64,000 nucleotides of DNA from the NCBI GenBank assembly GCA_964467345.1, contig CAYXPY010000001.1:147425-211424 (forward strand), in the 5' to 3' direction. The notes under the pieces are model-generated. The model was not told where the DNA came from. It saw nothing but the letters and a program-made list of their open reading frames with translations, and made no database searches. Origin of the DNA: SM1-50 sp964467345. Its GTDB lineage: Archaea > Thermoplasmatota > E2 > DHVEG-1. The position numbers were made by a program, and so were the translations under genes. Shown here one piece after another: positions 1-9,587 of the stretch. Within the stretch, counting starts at the first letter, position 1; every line of letters starts with the position of its first letter.

Positions 1-84
1 TTGGAACCTTATACGTCGATTGAGATTGCATAGGATACTGATGTATCGCATCTGATTTTTTATACCCATCCGTCCCCAATAGAA

Positions 85-933
85 TCAGAACAACGCATCC
101 TGTGCATGATACGAGCTTCTGACAAGTGGTCCGGATTCAACATGGCAAAACCCTAGCTTTAAGGCAGCAGTCTTCATCTCGACAAACTCTTCAGGTGTGT
201 AATATTTTTTTACCTCTGCATGGCTCCGTGTCGGTTGCAGATACTGTCCGATAGTCAAAAAATCAACCTGCGCAGCGATCAAATCCTGCATGGTTGTGTA
301 AATCTGCTCGGTTGTTTCCCCAAGTCCAACCATGAAACCGGATTTCGTTGGAATGCTGCTATCCTTGGCTTTTATCATCTGTAACACGTTCAAGCTCCGG
401 TGATAACTACCCTGTGGTCGAATCACTGGGAACAATTCTTCGACGACTTCTATGTTATGATTGATGACATCAGGAGCTGCATCTATGATTTTTTGCAGAG
501 CAGACATCTCAGCTTTAAAATCAGGAATCAACACCTCGATTATACACTCTCCATTCAACCGCCGAATCTCTTGAATGGTCTCATAAAAAACACGTGCCCC
601 CCCATCGCTCAGATCATCCCGTGTCACCGATGTCACCACCACATATTTCAGACCCAGGGCATGAACACTTTCAGCGACATCATGAGGTTCAGAGGGGTTA
701 AGTGAGGTTGGCACTCCATGAGTGACATTACAGTAGCGACAGTTCCTCGTACAAATGTTCCCAAGGATCAAAAAAACAGCGGTCCCTGCACCAAAGCATT
801 CTGCTATATTGGGACATTTTGCTTCTTCGCAGATCGTATGGAGTTTGACAGAGCGAAGCAGTGACTTTACTTTTGAATAATTTTCGCCTCCACCGATTCG
901 TACTTTCAACCAATCAGGATGACGTCTCATCAT
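85..933 (-). CDS. lipA: Lipoyl synthase (radical SAM)
   Basis: Inserts two sulfur atoms into protein-bound octanoyl groups to make lipoyl cofactor for 2-oxoacid dehydrogenases or the glycine cleavage system. Both Fe-S sites are visible: the auxiliary cluster C-x4-C-x5-C at residues 35, 40 and 46, and the radical SAM CTRNCRYC at 61-68. The C-terminal RSSY at about 272 supplies the serine ligand of the auxiliary cluster. Length of 282 aa is normal. Two adjacent ATGs (933 and 930) are possible starts. The gene is last on this strand before the window edge, so any lipoate ligase partner is not visible. Family assignment is secure; the target complex is unknown here. Confidence 0.95.
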   Translation of the reverse strand: MMRRHPDWLKVRIGGGENYSKVKSLLRSVKLHTICEEAKCPNIAECFGAGTAVFLILGNICTRNCRYCNVTHGVPTSLNPSEPHDVAESVHALGLKYVVVTSVTRDDLSDGGARVFYETIQEIRRLNGECIIEVLIPDFKAEMSALQKIIDAAPDVINHNIEVVEELFPVIRPQGSYHRSLNVLQMIKAKDSSIPTKSGFMVGLGETTEQIYTTMQDLIAAQVDFLTIGQYLQPTRSHAEVKKYYTPEEFVEMKTAALKLGFCHVESGPLVRSSYHAQDALF

Positions 934-992
934 CCCTAGAAAAACACGATGGTATTTATAATTCTACCTCGCAGCATCATACAGACTATACG

Positions 993-2204
993 CTAGACAC
1001 CCATGGTAACCCGTAAGAGATCCCGCAGACCAGGTGAGACACCAAGGATGAAAATACCGATTTTCAGCAGGTTGACCAACCGTGAATATCTGTCCAATTC
1101 CTCCTTATAGACGACGTCGAAGATGTAAATCACCAGGATGATTAATAAAAATTTTACGATAGGGAAAAGCGGTGGCCAGAGTTCCATGAGGCTATTAGAC
1201 GCAGGGTGTTTTTCTACATATGAAGGCAAACCCATATGGAGTGGGTCATAGATGCTGATATAGCTGGTCAAACCATCAACCAGATGCCCGGCAAGCATCG
1301 AGAGGTTCAACGGGTTCATATACACCGCGAGTTGTTCGTGTTTCCGGAACACCCACGCGATAAGAAACACAACTCCCAGAATGAGGCTGATACTCCCAAT
1401 GATGAGTAATAAGACATTAGTATAGACCCCATAGGAACTGCTCCAGGGATCACCCATGATCCATCGACCGATAAGGAAAAAACAGGGGAGGACGACAAAC
1501 AACCCTCCTGAAAATACAACCGTATTGACTGTAATGACCTGTTTTCTGATAAAACGGACGAGGAGGGGAAGAAATGCGACCAGGGAAAGAACAAAGATGA
1601 ACCAGGGCTCAATAACGGAAGCACCATATGCAACTCCAAATATCCATAGCAGTGTATAGATGCCATCAAATGCGAGAAAAACAAAGAAAAGAATAAGAAA
1701 AGCCTTTTTTTGAGAATAAGCCTTTTTTTGCAGATAGTACCCTAAGAAAAGAAAGATCAATACATAAAAGGTCGTCTGAAAATAAATCAATGGTGAAATA
1801 AACCAGTAGACGAATGGTTCTGTATAATAGTTTGTATCCTCCAGAACCCGTGTCAAAGGTCCGAACAGGATATAGGGGAGTAATGCAAGACAGAAATACC
1901 AATCTATCCTGATTTCAAGCTTCTTTAGCAGTTTATATAATCCGTAGAGGGCAAAAACAAGAATAATCCCATACGTGATCTCTGAGAGAATGGTGTACCC
2001 TTCTTCTGCAACGACACCGTTATGAGAGACCGATTGCCCAGACGCATCCGCAACGACCGGCCCCCAGTAATATTTCCAGATCCATTGGTCATAAATCAGT
2101 TCTGGCCAAAGGAGATAGCCTATGACAATCACCGCAAGAATTCCAAGCAGACAACAGAGGAAAAGCAGGAGTTTCTGGCGTACTGTTAAGGTTGGTAGCT
2201 TCAT
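993..2204 (-). CDS. DUF63 family integral membrane protein
   Basis: About 403 aa with roughly nine hydrophobic segments. It carries the archaeal DUF63 signatures: a conserved stretch around LPYILFGPLTRVLED in the first third and AGHLVDGLTSYI near residue 320. The function of this family is not known. The open frame reaches a TTG at 2267. I prefer the ATG at 2204 because a TATA-like TTAATATAT lies about 27 nt upstream, which fits leaderless transcription. The preferred start places a short basic N-terminus before the first membrane helix. It is divergent from the secreted protease at 2314 and shares a 110-nt promoter region with it. Confidence 0.82.
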   Translation of the reverse strand: MKLPTLTVRQKLLLFLCCLLGILAVIVIGYLLWPELIYDQWIWKYYWGPVVADASGQSVSHNGVVAEEGYTILSEITYGIILVFALYGLYKLLKKLEIRIDWYFCLALLPYILFGPLTRVLEDTNYYTEPFVYWFISPLIYFQTTFYVLIFLFLGYYLQKKAYSQKKAFLILFFVFLAFDGIYTLLWIFGVAYGASVIEPWFIFVLSLVAFLPLLVRFIRKQVITVNTVVFSGGLFVVLPCFFLIGRWIMGDPWSSSYGVYTNVLLLIIGSISLILGVVFLIAWVFRKHEQLAVYMNPLNLSMLAGHLVDGLTSYISIYDPLHMGLPSYVEKHPASNSLMELWPPLFPIVKFLLIILVIYIFDVVYKEELDRYSRLVNLLKIGIFILGVSPGLRDLLRVTMGV

Positions 2205-2225
2205 TTGCCAAAGGTTAAGAGAACG

Positions 2226-2238
2226 TCGATATATTAAT
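2226..2238 (-). promoter_or_regulatory. TATA box for the DUF63 gene
   Basis: Minus-strand TTAATATATCG, centred about 27 nt upstream of the ATG at 2204. This is the spacing expected for a leaderless archaeal transcript and is the main reason for rejecting the TTG start at 2267. A second A/T box (TTTTTATAAAGG, 2270-2280) probably serves the divergent gene. Confidence 0.55.
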
Positions 2239-2313
2239 GCTACCCTTCGTACAAGAGCAGATAACAATTTTTATAAAGGGAACCTACCATCTCAATAGTA
2301 AGGGGATTGTATC

Positions 2314-3417
2314 TTGAAGAAAACATTTGCCATATTTGGTCTCTTAGTATTAATTCTACCTTTCGCTCCGGTAGGTATGACAAAAAACGATGCCCCCTCA
2401 GAAACACCTCTGTTACCTCCATCGTTCAGCTGGCGAAATATCAATGGAGTGGATTATACGACCCCTATAAAAGACCAGTCACCAGCCCCGACCTGCGAGG
2501 CATATGCCCTCTGTGCAGTCCTTGAGACAAAAATGCAATACCAACTTCAGGAGCTCTACAATCCTGATCTCTCCGATTGTCACCTGTATTTTTATGCAGG
2601 CGGAACCATCGAAGCTGGATATGTCAACCTTGTTGATGCAGCGAATTATCTCATCGAGCACGGTGTCCCAGATGAAGGATGTTTCCCCGACCCCCACCGA
2701 GCAGAGGATTACCCCTTTGAGAGTCTACCAGGATGGGAGAACAGGACAGTGAAAATCACCGAATGGGGATGGGTCGACCATGATATCAACACTATGAAAC
2801 AGGCGTTAATCGACCATGGTCCACTTGTCATTTGTATCCGCTTCTGGAGCGATTTCTATACTTATTTCGGCGGGGTGTATAAAAACCATAACGGAGAATT
2901 CGTAGGGGGTCATGTGGTTACGATTGTTGGGTACGATGATAGCAAGAACTGCTGGATTGTGAAGAACAGCTGGGGGCCAAAATGGGGTGAACGCGGCTGG
3001 TTCCGTATGGCCTATGATGCTGGTATGACCGCATCATGGCATGGACCAGGCACAGGAGTGATGTACATCGAAGGAGTAACAGGGAATCTAAAACCAGATG
3101 TCCCAAAAATCACGTTAGAAAAACCACTCTATTCCCACACTTATCTCTTTGGGATAGGAATACCCACGATTTTAAAGAAGCTCCTCCTCCCAAAAGCAGC
3201 AGCTCGAATCATCGGACCACTGACCGTAAAGGTGACAACGGAAAACACCATATCTGTGGAATTCTTTATTGACGATGTCTCACAATATGTGGATACTGAA
3301 GCACCCTATGCCTGGGGTCTTCAAGCGACAAAGGGACTGCATACAGTGACAATAAAAGCAACAAATGATAACAATAACGTCTCTCTAGCTATTGGTGACA
3401 TTTATATTTGGCGGTAA
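2314..3417 (+). CDS. Secreted papain-like (C1A) cysteine protease with C-terminal Ig-like domain
   Basis: Probable exported peptidase of 367 aa. Residues 1-21 form a signal peptide. The C1 catalytic set is complete: Cys61 in DQSPAPTCEAYALC, His200 in GGHVVTIVGYDD and Asn218 in WIVKNSWG, followed by WGERGWF. Residues from about 262 form a separate beta-rich domain that resembles the C-terminal domains of the exported proteins at 16225 and 22280. The start is TTG, supported by an AGGGG element 8 nt upstream and by the signal peptide directly after it. No prosegment is obvious between signal and catalytic domain, so processing may differ from eukaryotic papains. Substrate unknown. Confidence 0.9.
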   Translation: MKKTFAIFGLLVLILPFAPVGMTKNDAPSETPLLPPSFSWRNINGVDYTTPIKDQSPAPTCEAYALCAVLETKMQYQLQELYNPDLSDCHLYFYAGGTIEAGYVNLVDAANYLIEHGVPDEGCFPDPHRAEDYPFESLPGWENRTVKITEWGWVDHDINTMKQALIDHGPLVICIRFWSDFYTYFGGVYKNHNGEFVGGHVVTIVGYDDSKNCWIVKNSWGPKWGERGWFRMAYDAGMTASWHGPGTGVMYIEGVTGNLKPDVPKITLEKPLYSHTYLFGIGIPTILKKLLLPKAAARIIGPLTVKVTTENTISVEFFIDDVSQYVDTEAPYAWGLQATKGLHTVTIKATNDNNNVSLAIGDIYIWR

Positions 3418-3614
3418 TAGCTGGCTTCTTTTTCTATTTTTAAGGATACAAATGACACCTGTAGATAGAAGATACTCTTCGTTTGCTTTTCAGACATAAT
3501 TGTTCATTGTCCTTAGGATATAGAATAAGAATTTCTCGATAAGCGATTAATAAAGCTTCCGGTAAGGTACAAAGAAAAGATAATAAACTAGTAGTTTACT
3601 CACCTGAGTCCAAT

Positions 3615-4709
3615 ATGGAGCGATTCACTAAATTCAAAACGATGATCTTCCCACGGGAAGTCATCGTGGGCCATAATACGACCGATCAAATCAAAGGAAT
3701 CTGCAGTCATCTCGCGCCAAGTAATAATGTCCTACTTGTCTGTGACAAAAATACGAAGAGAATCTCGGGAGATCGAATCGAAAAGATACTATCTGGTGCC
3801 GGATATGATGTCAACATGGTTGTCCTTTCTCTTCCGTTGATTAAACGAGATGTCCTGCCTGCATGGCCGACAATCCGAGAGGTCAATACGGTTGTAAAGG
3901 AGGCAAAGAGCACAGGATCGGATTTTCTGCTCGGTGTGGGCGGAGGTTCTGTCATCGATGTTACAAAATGCGCTGCCTATGAACTGACCATAAATTTTGT
4001 CAGCGTCCCAACATCTGCATCACATGATGGCATGGCATCACCCCGTGCCGCGTTAAAGGATAAGAAGGGATCGATCTCCAAAACAGCGGTTTCTCCCATG
4101 GCCGTCCTTGCCGATACCGCTGTTATCATGAGAGCACCCTATAGGATGCTTGCATCAGGATGCGCTGATGTGATATCCAATCTTACAGCGGTAAAAGACT
4201 GGGAGCTTGCTCACCGGTTAAAAAACGAAGAGTTCAGTACATTTGCTGCATCCCTTTCAACGACCTCCTCTCAGCTCCTCCTCAATAAAGCCGAGGATAT
4301 CCGCACAGGACTTGAAGAAGCGGTCTGGCAAGCAATAAAATGCATGGTTGTCTCAGGAGTAGCTATGAGTGTCGCCGGAAACACCCGCCCAGCATCAGGA
4401 GCAGAGCATATGTTCTCCCATATGCTCGATTCTATCGCCCCTGGAAAGGCACTTCATGGAGAACAATGCGGGATTGGAGCAATCATGATGATGTATCTGC
4501 ATGGAGGAGACTGGCAGCAGATACGTGATGCCTTGAAAATGATTGGGGCGCCGACAACTGCAAAGGAACTCAATATCCCTAAGAAGAAAATCATCCAAGC
4601 GCTTATGGGTGCACAGAAGATCCGCCCTGACCGTTACACAATCCTGGGTGAACTAGGATTAACAGAGGATGCAGCAAAGAAACTTGCCAAAATAACTGGA
4701 GTGATTTGA
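3615..4709 (+). CDS. egsA: sn-Glycerol-1-phosphate dehydrogenase
   Basis: Reduces dihydroxyacetone phosphate to sn-glycerol-1-phosphate, the stereospecific backbone of archaeal ether lipids; cytoplasmic, NAD(P)H-dependent. Family signatures are the nucleotide-binding GVGGGSVIDVTK at 107-118, VPTSASHDG at 131-139 and the metal-site region SGAEHMFSHML followed by ALHGEQCG. Length of 364 aa is typical. Its stop overlaps the next start by one base (tgATG), so it is translationally coupled to the UPF0179 gene. This is one of the strongest signs that the window is archaeal. Confidence 0.96.
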   Translation: MERFTKFKTMIFPREVIVGHNTTDQIKGICSHLAPSNNVLLVCDKNTKRISGDRIEKILSGAGYDVNMVVLSLPLIKRDVLPAWPTIREVNTVVKEAKSTGSDFLLGVGGGSVIDVTKCAAYELTINFVSVPTSASHDGMASPRAALKDKKGSISKTAVSPMAVLADTAVIMRAPYRMLASGCADVISNLTAVKDWELAHRLKNEEFSTFAASLSTTSSQLLLNKAEDIRTGLEEAVWQAIKCMVVSGVAMSVAGNTRPASGAEHMFSHMLDSIAPGKALHGEQCGIGAIMMMYLHGGDWQQIRDALKMIGAPTTAKELNIPKKKIIQALMGAQKIRPDRYTILGELGLTEDAAKKLAKITGVI

Positions 4710-5134
4710 TGGTTCTTGTCACCCTTGTCGGTGAACAACTTGCCAGAGAAGGACAAGAATTCACCTATCTTGGTTCGAACAGCGAATGTAAGAACTGTCA
4801 ATTGAAAACCGTTTGTTTTAACCTCAAACAAGGGAGAACCTATCGTATCACCAAATTACGGGATAAATCCCATGACTGTAACATCCATGAAGGAAAGGTA
4901 GTCGTAGTTGAAGTCGAAGAACTCCCTCTCACGGTCGCTGTCTCAAAAGAACTCCCCGAGGGAGCAACGGTAGCTATAGAGAAGAAAGATTGCAGGAACA
5001 TCGGATGTGAGTCATTTGATATCTGCACAAGCACAGCTCTTCAAAACGGAAAGACATATACCATTAAAAAGGTCTATGAAAAAATAAATTGCCCTCGACA
5101 TTTTGAATTATACAAGGTAGATGTTCTGGATTGA
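4709..5134 (+). CDS. UPF0179 family Cys-rich protein
   Basis: 141 aa, conserved archaeal family of unknown function. Two similar halves each hold clustered cysteines: CKNCQLKTVC near residue 28 and CRNIGCESFDIC near 96, each followed by a G-[RK]-T-Y motif. This pattern suggests metal binding, either zinc or Fe-S. The ATG overlaps the egsA stop codon by one base, so the two are almost certainly one operon. A TTG three bases earlier is in frame but would sit inside the egsA end. Confidence 0.85.
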   Translation: MVLVTLVGEQLAREGQEFTYLGSNSECKNCQLKTVCFNLKQGRTYRITKLRDKSHDCNIHEGKVVVVEVEELPLTVAVSKELPEGATVAIEKKDCRNIGCESFDICTSTALQNGKTYTIKKVYEKINCPRHFELYKVDVLD

Positions 5135-5149
5135 TACGCAGCGATGGAA

Positions 5150-5192
5150 TAATCCTTCTTTTTATCACTTATGCGAAAGGAAAAAAAACGGA
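5150..5192. terminator. T-rich terminators between convergent genes
   Basis: A T-run on the plus strand (about 5157-5163) follows UPF0179, and an A-run at 5180-5188 reads as oligo-T on the minus strand after metK. This fits archaeal oligo-T termination in both directions. Confidence 0.45.
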
Positions 5193-5203
5193 AAAGAGCA
5201 GGC

Positions 5204-6373
5204 TTATATCTTTATTTCACTTTTTAAGAGTTTTACCTTATCAAGCTTCTCCCAGGTGAAATCAGGTTCCTCTCTTCCAAAATGACCATATGCTGCGGTG
5301 TTCTTATAGATTGGTCTACGCAGGTCGAGCTGCCCGATGATATCTGCAGGTTTAATAGGGAAAAACTCCCTGATGAGTTTTTCAATAGCATCAAGAGAAA
5401 TCTTATTTGTGCCAAAACAATCGATGTTGATTGAAACCGGTTCAGCGACACCAATCGCATAGGCAAACTGGATTTCACATTTCTCAGCAATACCCGCCGC
5501 GACCAGGTTCTTTGCGATGTATCGCGTCGCGTAAGCGGCACTACGGTCGACTTTGCTTGGGTCTTTTCCGGAAAAGGCACCACCGCCATGTCTTCCGATA
5601 CCCCCATAGGTATCGACAATGATCTTCCGTCCTGTTAAACCAGCATCTGCATAGGGGCCGCCACGGACGAAGGCACCTGTCGGATTGACATGATAGATAG
5701 TATCTTTATCGATCCACTCGCTGCATATTGGTTTAATGATGGTTTCAATGACGTCTTTTTGTATCCGGTCATGGGACACGCCACTGTCATGCTGAGTAGA
5801 CACAACAATGGTATGTGCTCGAATCGGTTTACCTTTCTCGTCATATTCAATAGACACTTGGGATTTCCCATCTGGTCGCAGATAGGAAATGCGATTATTC
5901 TTCCTCATCTCAGATAATCGTTTTGTCAACTTATGAGCAAGAAGAATCGGTAAGGGCATGAACTCTTTTGTCTCATTACAGGCGTACCCGTACATCATCC
6001 CCTGGTCACCCGCACCTTGCTCTTTATGAAGGTTTTTCACAGCGGTGACACCTTGGGAGATATCGGGGCTTTGCTCTGTAATCTGGACCCAGACGGAACA
6101 TGTTTCCCATTCGATGCCATATTCGGATTTGGTGTACCCGATTTTTTTGATGGTGTCACGGACCACATGGGGGATATCAATGTAGGCTTCTGTGGTCATT
6201 TCACCAAAAACCATGACTCCACCATTCTTTGTTGCGGTTTCTATCGCGACCCGTGAATTTTTATCCTGTCGAAGTGCTTCATCAAGCACTGCATCTGATA
6301 TCAGATCACACATCTTATCTGGATGTCCCTCGGTAACAGATTCTGAACTTATGATGTTCTTTCGTTTTACCAT
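5204..6373 (-). CDS. metK: S-adenosylmethionine synthetase, bacterial/eukaryotic type
   Basis: Makes S-adenosylmethionine from methionine and ATP. At 389 aa it matches the classical MetK family, with EGHPDK at 15-20, GAGDQG at 120-125 and the glycine-rich GGGAFSGKDPSKVDRS in the second half. Most archaea instead carry a strongly divergent MAT family, so this copy is likely an acquisition from bacteria; that origin is inference. The product would feed the radical SAM enzymes (LipA, the B12 enzyme at 14915) in this window. ATG start. A TATA-like sequence and a GGTGAG ribosome site lie just upstream. Confidence 0.95.
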   Translation of the reverse strand: MVKRKNIISSESVTEGHPDKMCDLISDAVLDEALRQDKNSRVAIETATKNGGVMVFGEMTTEAYIDIPHVVRDTIKKIGYTKSEYGIEWETCSVWVQITEQSPDISQGVTAVKNLHKEQGAGDQGMMYGYACNETKEFMPLPILLAHKLTKRLSEMRKNNRISYLRPDGKSQVSIEYDEKGKPIRAHTIVVSTQHDSGVSHDRIQKDVIETIIKPICSEWIDKDTIYHVNPTGAFVRGGPYADAGLTGRKIIVDTYGGIGRHGGGAFSGKDPSKVDRSAAYATRYIAKNLVAAGIAEKCEIQFAYAIGVAEPVSINIDCFGTNKISLDAIEKLIREFFPIKPADIIGQLDLRRPIYKNTAAYGHFGREEPDFTWEKLDKVKLLKSEIKI

Positions 6374-6484
6374 ATGCTCACCTAAGAAAGTAACTCTTCT
6401 ATAAGGGATTCCACAACTGGAAGGAATTTATTAAGTTTATCAAAGTGGAAAAAAAAGGGAAAAAAGAAAGGAGGGTTAGTGTTT

Positions 6485-6892
6485 TTATCCTATTTTTCTT
6501 GTAGTGGTCCACAGTTCTTCATCTATGGTACCATAAATATCCTCGTCAGAGAAGTTCTTTGGTGTTTTTTTGTCAACAAGAAGTACGCTCCGTTCGAGGT
6601 TGCTTTCTTTTGAATAGCGAGCGATTGTGTCTTTTTTCAGGCGCCAGTAATGGGTACGCCATTCCCGTCCATCATACAAAGTGGTTTCTTCTCGTTCGGT
6701 CGTCAGCATTCCTTCCTCTTCCAGGATATAGAACAGCTGTCGGTCTTCCGGGTCAAGGACGTTGTCGATGACGCGGTCGTCAAATCCGAAGATATCCATG
6801 ACAAACCCAGCGTCACGTCGTGCTTCTTCTATGTCGATCCCGACACGATTTGCTATTGCTTTGGATAAATCATCTAGTGTAATAATGGTCAT
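6485..6892 (-). CDS. Small conserved archaeal protein, DUF6015-like
   Basis: 135 aa, acidic, without signal peptide or membrane segment. The N-terminal half looks helical and could be a winged-helix-like fold: VGIDIEEARRDAGFVMDIFG and then LEEEGMLTTEREE. A conserved-looking WRTHYWRL follows at about 78-85. I recall similar proteins under the name DUF6015 from Thermoplasmata-related archaea, but this is memory, not a search. A nucleic-acid-binding role is possible but unproven. It stands alone between metK and the divergent sugar kinase. Confidence 0.65.
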   Translation of the reverse strand: MTIITLDDLSKAIANRVGIDIEEARRDAGFVMDIFGFDDRVIDNVLDPEDRQLFYILEEEGMLTTEREETTLYDGREWRTHYWRLKKDTIARYSKESNLERSVLLVDKKTPKNFSDEDIYGTIDEELWTTTRKIG

Positions 6893-7093
6893 AAAAATTC
6901 CTTTCCATTACATTTTTTTTGATCGCTTCCTGCCTGAGCCCTTCTTATATTAATTCGCAATATATCTGTACTGACCTTCTATATATAGTTTTCTCTATTT
7001 GGTAGGTTTTTCATCGTTTTTTGGGTCAAAAATATAAAAAGTAAAGGTGTTTAAGCTAAAATAGAAGAATGAGTATACTGCTGTGGTGAGTGA

Positions 7094-8140
7094 ATGGAGT
7101 ATTCCCTTCAGATGCGACTACTACGCACATTACAGGACATTGACCAAAAGAGCCTTGTACAGTACCACGTTGTAATGCTTCCTGATTTTTTTGTCGATCA
7201 TATCCTCTCTTTTGATTCTGTTGAAAAGACGTGTGGTGTGATAAAAAACCTCTCAGTTCAGGGTGGAGGAAACCAGCCAGGCATCACCCAACGCATTCAC
7301 CAGGGGGGTAATGCAGCAAATACGACACTTGGACTGGCCCGACTTGGTATGAGTACACATCTGATCTGCCGAACAGATGACTTTGGTGTGACGCTCTTAA
7401 AATATTTCTTAGGCAGATATAACGTTGATCTTTCAGGGGTAAAAAATGATGGAGCTCTTGCCGTGACGACCGCTCTTGAGTTCCAGGAGTATCCTGCGAA
7501 CATCATGTTTGGGGATCCCGGGTCTGTTGCCACCTTTTCCTTTGAGACGCTTACTGAGCGTGATCATGCGTTGATTGCATCAGCCAATCTTGTTGGAGTG
7601 ACCAACTGGAATCTAAATCAGTTCGGTACACAGCTTGCTTGTAACGTTTTTAAGGAAGCAAAGAAACAGGGGGTACGAACGTTTTTTGACTCAGGGGATC
7701 CGTCCCCACGTATCAAGGATATCCCCGACCTTATCGAAAAAGTGCTTCGGAATCCGCAGCTTGATATGTTTGGTTTGAATGAAAATGAACTGAGGTATTA
7801 TAGCGTCCTGACAAGTACGTCACAGGAGGGAATCGTTGCTGCAGCTGAAACATTGAAAAAGAAAGTACCCGCACGTATTGATGTTCATACATCCTTGTTC
7901 TCCTGTTCAATCCAAGACAAATCTCTAGTGGTCCCAACCATCTCTCTTTCCAAGGTGCATCGATTCACTGGTGCAGGTGACGCATGGAACGCAGCAAACA
8001 TCTTTGCAGACCTTCTGGGGTTCGCAGATGATGAACGATTGTTGTTTGCAAACATTGTTGCTGGACAGTACATCTCGTCACCAACCTTCATTCATCCAAC
8101 GATTGACATGGTTATTGATTTTATTAAAAAAGAGCTATAA
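7094..8140 (+). CDS. PfkB-family carbohydrate or nucleoside kinase
   Basis: Ribokinase-fold kinase of 348 aa that phosphorylates a sugar or nucleoside. The N-terminal PfkB region holds IHQGGNAANTTLGLARLG near residue 72. The catalytic C-terminal signature TGAGDAWNAAN lies at about 291-301, with the base aspartate at 295-296. The substrate cannot be read from the sequence; archaeal relatives include nucleoside, ribose-phosphate and KDG kinases. The ATG is preceded by GGTGAG, a good ribosome site. It is divergent from the 135-aa gene and convergent with the HD phosphohydrolase. Confidence 0.85.
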   Translation: MEYSLQMRLLRTLQDIDQKSLVQYHVVMLPDFFVDHILSFDSVEKTCGVIKNLSVQGGGNQPGITQRIHQGGNAANTTLGLARLGMSTHLICRTDDFGVTLLKYFLGRYNVDLSGVKNDGALAVTTALEFQEYPANIMFGDPGSVATFSFETLTERDHALIASANLVGVTNWNLNQFGTQLACNVFKEAKKQGVRTFFDSGDPSPRIKDIPDLIEKVLRNPQLDMFGLNENELRYYSVLTSTSQEGIVAAAETLKKKVPARIDVHTSLFSCSIQDKSLVVPTISLSKVHRFTGAGDAWNAANIFADLLGFADDERLLFANIVAGQYISSPTFIHPTIDMVIDFIKKEL

Positions 8141-8228
8141 ATTAATAAAATATATCAAAAAAATCCTCTAGTTAAACCACATATTTATCGCAAGGTATTT
8201 ATACAAAATATATTAATTCTATAAAAAA

Positions 8229-8239
8229 ATTTATATACT
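8229..8239 (+). promoter_or_regulatory. TATA box upstream of a hairpin
   Basis: AATTTATATACTATCT begins here. A 15-nt core of the same sequence recurs as the promoter of the DUF4382 lipoprotein near 29612. No reading frame follows, but initiation 25-28 nt downstream would fall exactly at the start of the hairpin at 8259. Confidence 0.45.
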
Positions 8240-8258
8240 ATCTCTCCTTATCAACTCA

Positions 8259-8320
8259 AGAATGGGGGAGGCAACAATTTTTTTAATCTCTCCTCACCAC
8301 CTTCAAACTTCCCCATTCTC
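8259..8320 (+). ncRNA. Candidate small structured RNA or hairpin
   Basis: Bases 8259-8270 (AGAATGGGGGAG) pair with 8308-8319 (CTTCCCCATTCT) in 12 pairs with one G-U, closing a 37-nt loop. A TATA box sits 25-30 nt before the stem. It lies between two convergent genes, so a bidirectional terminator is an alternative reading. No C/D or H/ACA box was seen. Evidence is structural only. Confidence 0.35.
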
Positions 8321-8330
8321 TCCTTATTCA

Positions 8331-9587
8331 TCATGAGAACAAAATACGATGTACTTTTCGTGCGACGTTTTTACGATATTTTTCATCAGTCACAAGCATC
8401 AAAGCCCAATCAGGAGCGATACGAGAACGAATCGCCTGGGCAATTGGTGTGAAATCATCAAGACTTTTTATTTCGTTTTGATTGATGACCCGAATGTTCG
8501 TGTTATTGATTCGGGGCTCCGCTCGCAGTAACTCAAGTCGCGGGACATCAATGATAATATGTCCTTTTGGGATATGAAGGAGATCTTCTACCTCTTGTTC
8601 TTTCTGTTTCCGTTTCGAAACATTCTCAAGTGATTTCACTATCTTTAATTCTTCTTTGTTTAACTCAAAAGAAGAGATAGCATATGCTTGTTTGAACAAA
8701 TCACGATACTTCAACCGGGTGACAATCTCCTCTTGAAAACGACCCATGGTTTTCAGGGACATCATAATTTCAGCATCAGTCATCCGGAAAAACTCAAATG
8801 GCTCAGCATCTGGAATCTCCTCAAGGGCTTTTGATAACATCAGCTCCGGGATGCGAACGGTTTTATGGAAATACACTGACGAATACATCAATGCGCGAGC
8901 CATAAGGATGTTTTCCACAACGCTCACCCCTTTCCGCATCATCGTCAAATTCCCCTTATGAATCATCATGGTCCTTAAAAGACGCTGAAGGTCAATCATC
9001 CCATACGCAACACCCGTGTAATACGCATCACGCATGAGATAATCCAACTGATCAACATCAATCGTGCTATGTAAGAGGTGACTGAGGTACGCTTTTTTTG
9101 ACAAGCGCCCTCTGATTATCTTTACGATTTCTTTCACATCTATCTGATGATCAACCAGAAGGTCATGGACCTGAGGAGCGGAAATGAACTGTTTTTCTTT
9201 TCCATCGAAAATATCATACTTCCCAAGAATTAATTTCTCTGTAAGATCAACATGGTCCACACCAAACCTCTGCAAAAGGATAGACTCAAGCGTATGGGAA
9301 AAGGGACCATGACCGATATCATGCAACTCAGCCGCGCACGTTAAAAGTTTTTTTTCCTGTTCTTTCAACGAAAGGATATCTGCGATTTGAGAGGCTATCA
9401 TAGATGAGCCAAGTGAATGCTCAAATCTTGTATGATGCGCCCCGGGGAACACAAGGTGGGCAAACCCAAGTTGTTTGATATTATGTAAACGCTGAACCTC
9501 AGGAGTTTCAAGAAGATCGACAAGAAGACCGGTGATTTTGATATCACCATGAATCGGGTCTCGAACGATTTTATGATTTTCAACCAT
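8331..9587 (-). CDS. HD-domain phosphohydrolase (dNTPase/SAMHD1-like)
   Basis: 418 aa metal-dependent phosphohydrolase, probably acting on nucleotides such as dNTPs. The N-terminal DPIHG and the metal ligands are visible: H57 in TRFEHSLG, HD at 89-90 in ELHDIGHGPFSH and the aspartate in STIDVDQLDYLMRD. The C-terminal third is charged and family-typical. I chose the ATG at 9587, because the family begins shortly before the IVRDPIHG motif and the longer frame adds a hydrophobic stretch with no role. A TATA-like CTATATCA lies about 37 nt upstream of this ATG. Substrate not determined. Confidence 0.88.
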   Translation of the reverse strand: MVENHKIVRDPIHGDIKITGLLVDLLETPEVQRLHNIKQLGFAHLVFPGAHHTRFEHSLGSSMIASQIADILSLKEQEKKLLTCAAELHDIGHGPFSHTLESILLQRFGVDHVDLTEKLILGKYDIFDGKEKQFISAPQVHDLLVDHQIDVKEIVKIIRGRLSKKAYLSHLLHSTIDVDQLDYLMRDAYYTGVAYGMIDLQRLLRTMMIHKGNLTMMRKGVSVVENILMARALMYSSVYFHKTVRIPELMLSKALEEIPDAEPFEFFRMTDAEIMMSLKTMGRFQEEIVTRLKYRDLFKQAYAISSFELNKEELKIVKSLENVSKRKQKEQEVEDLLHIPKGHIIIDVPRLELLRAEPRINNTNIRVINQNEIKSLDDFTPIAQAIRSRIAPDWALMLVTDEKYRKNVARKVHRILFS

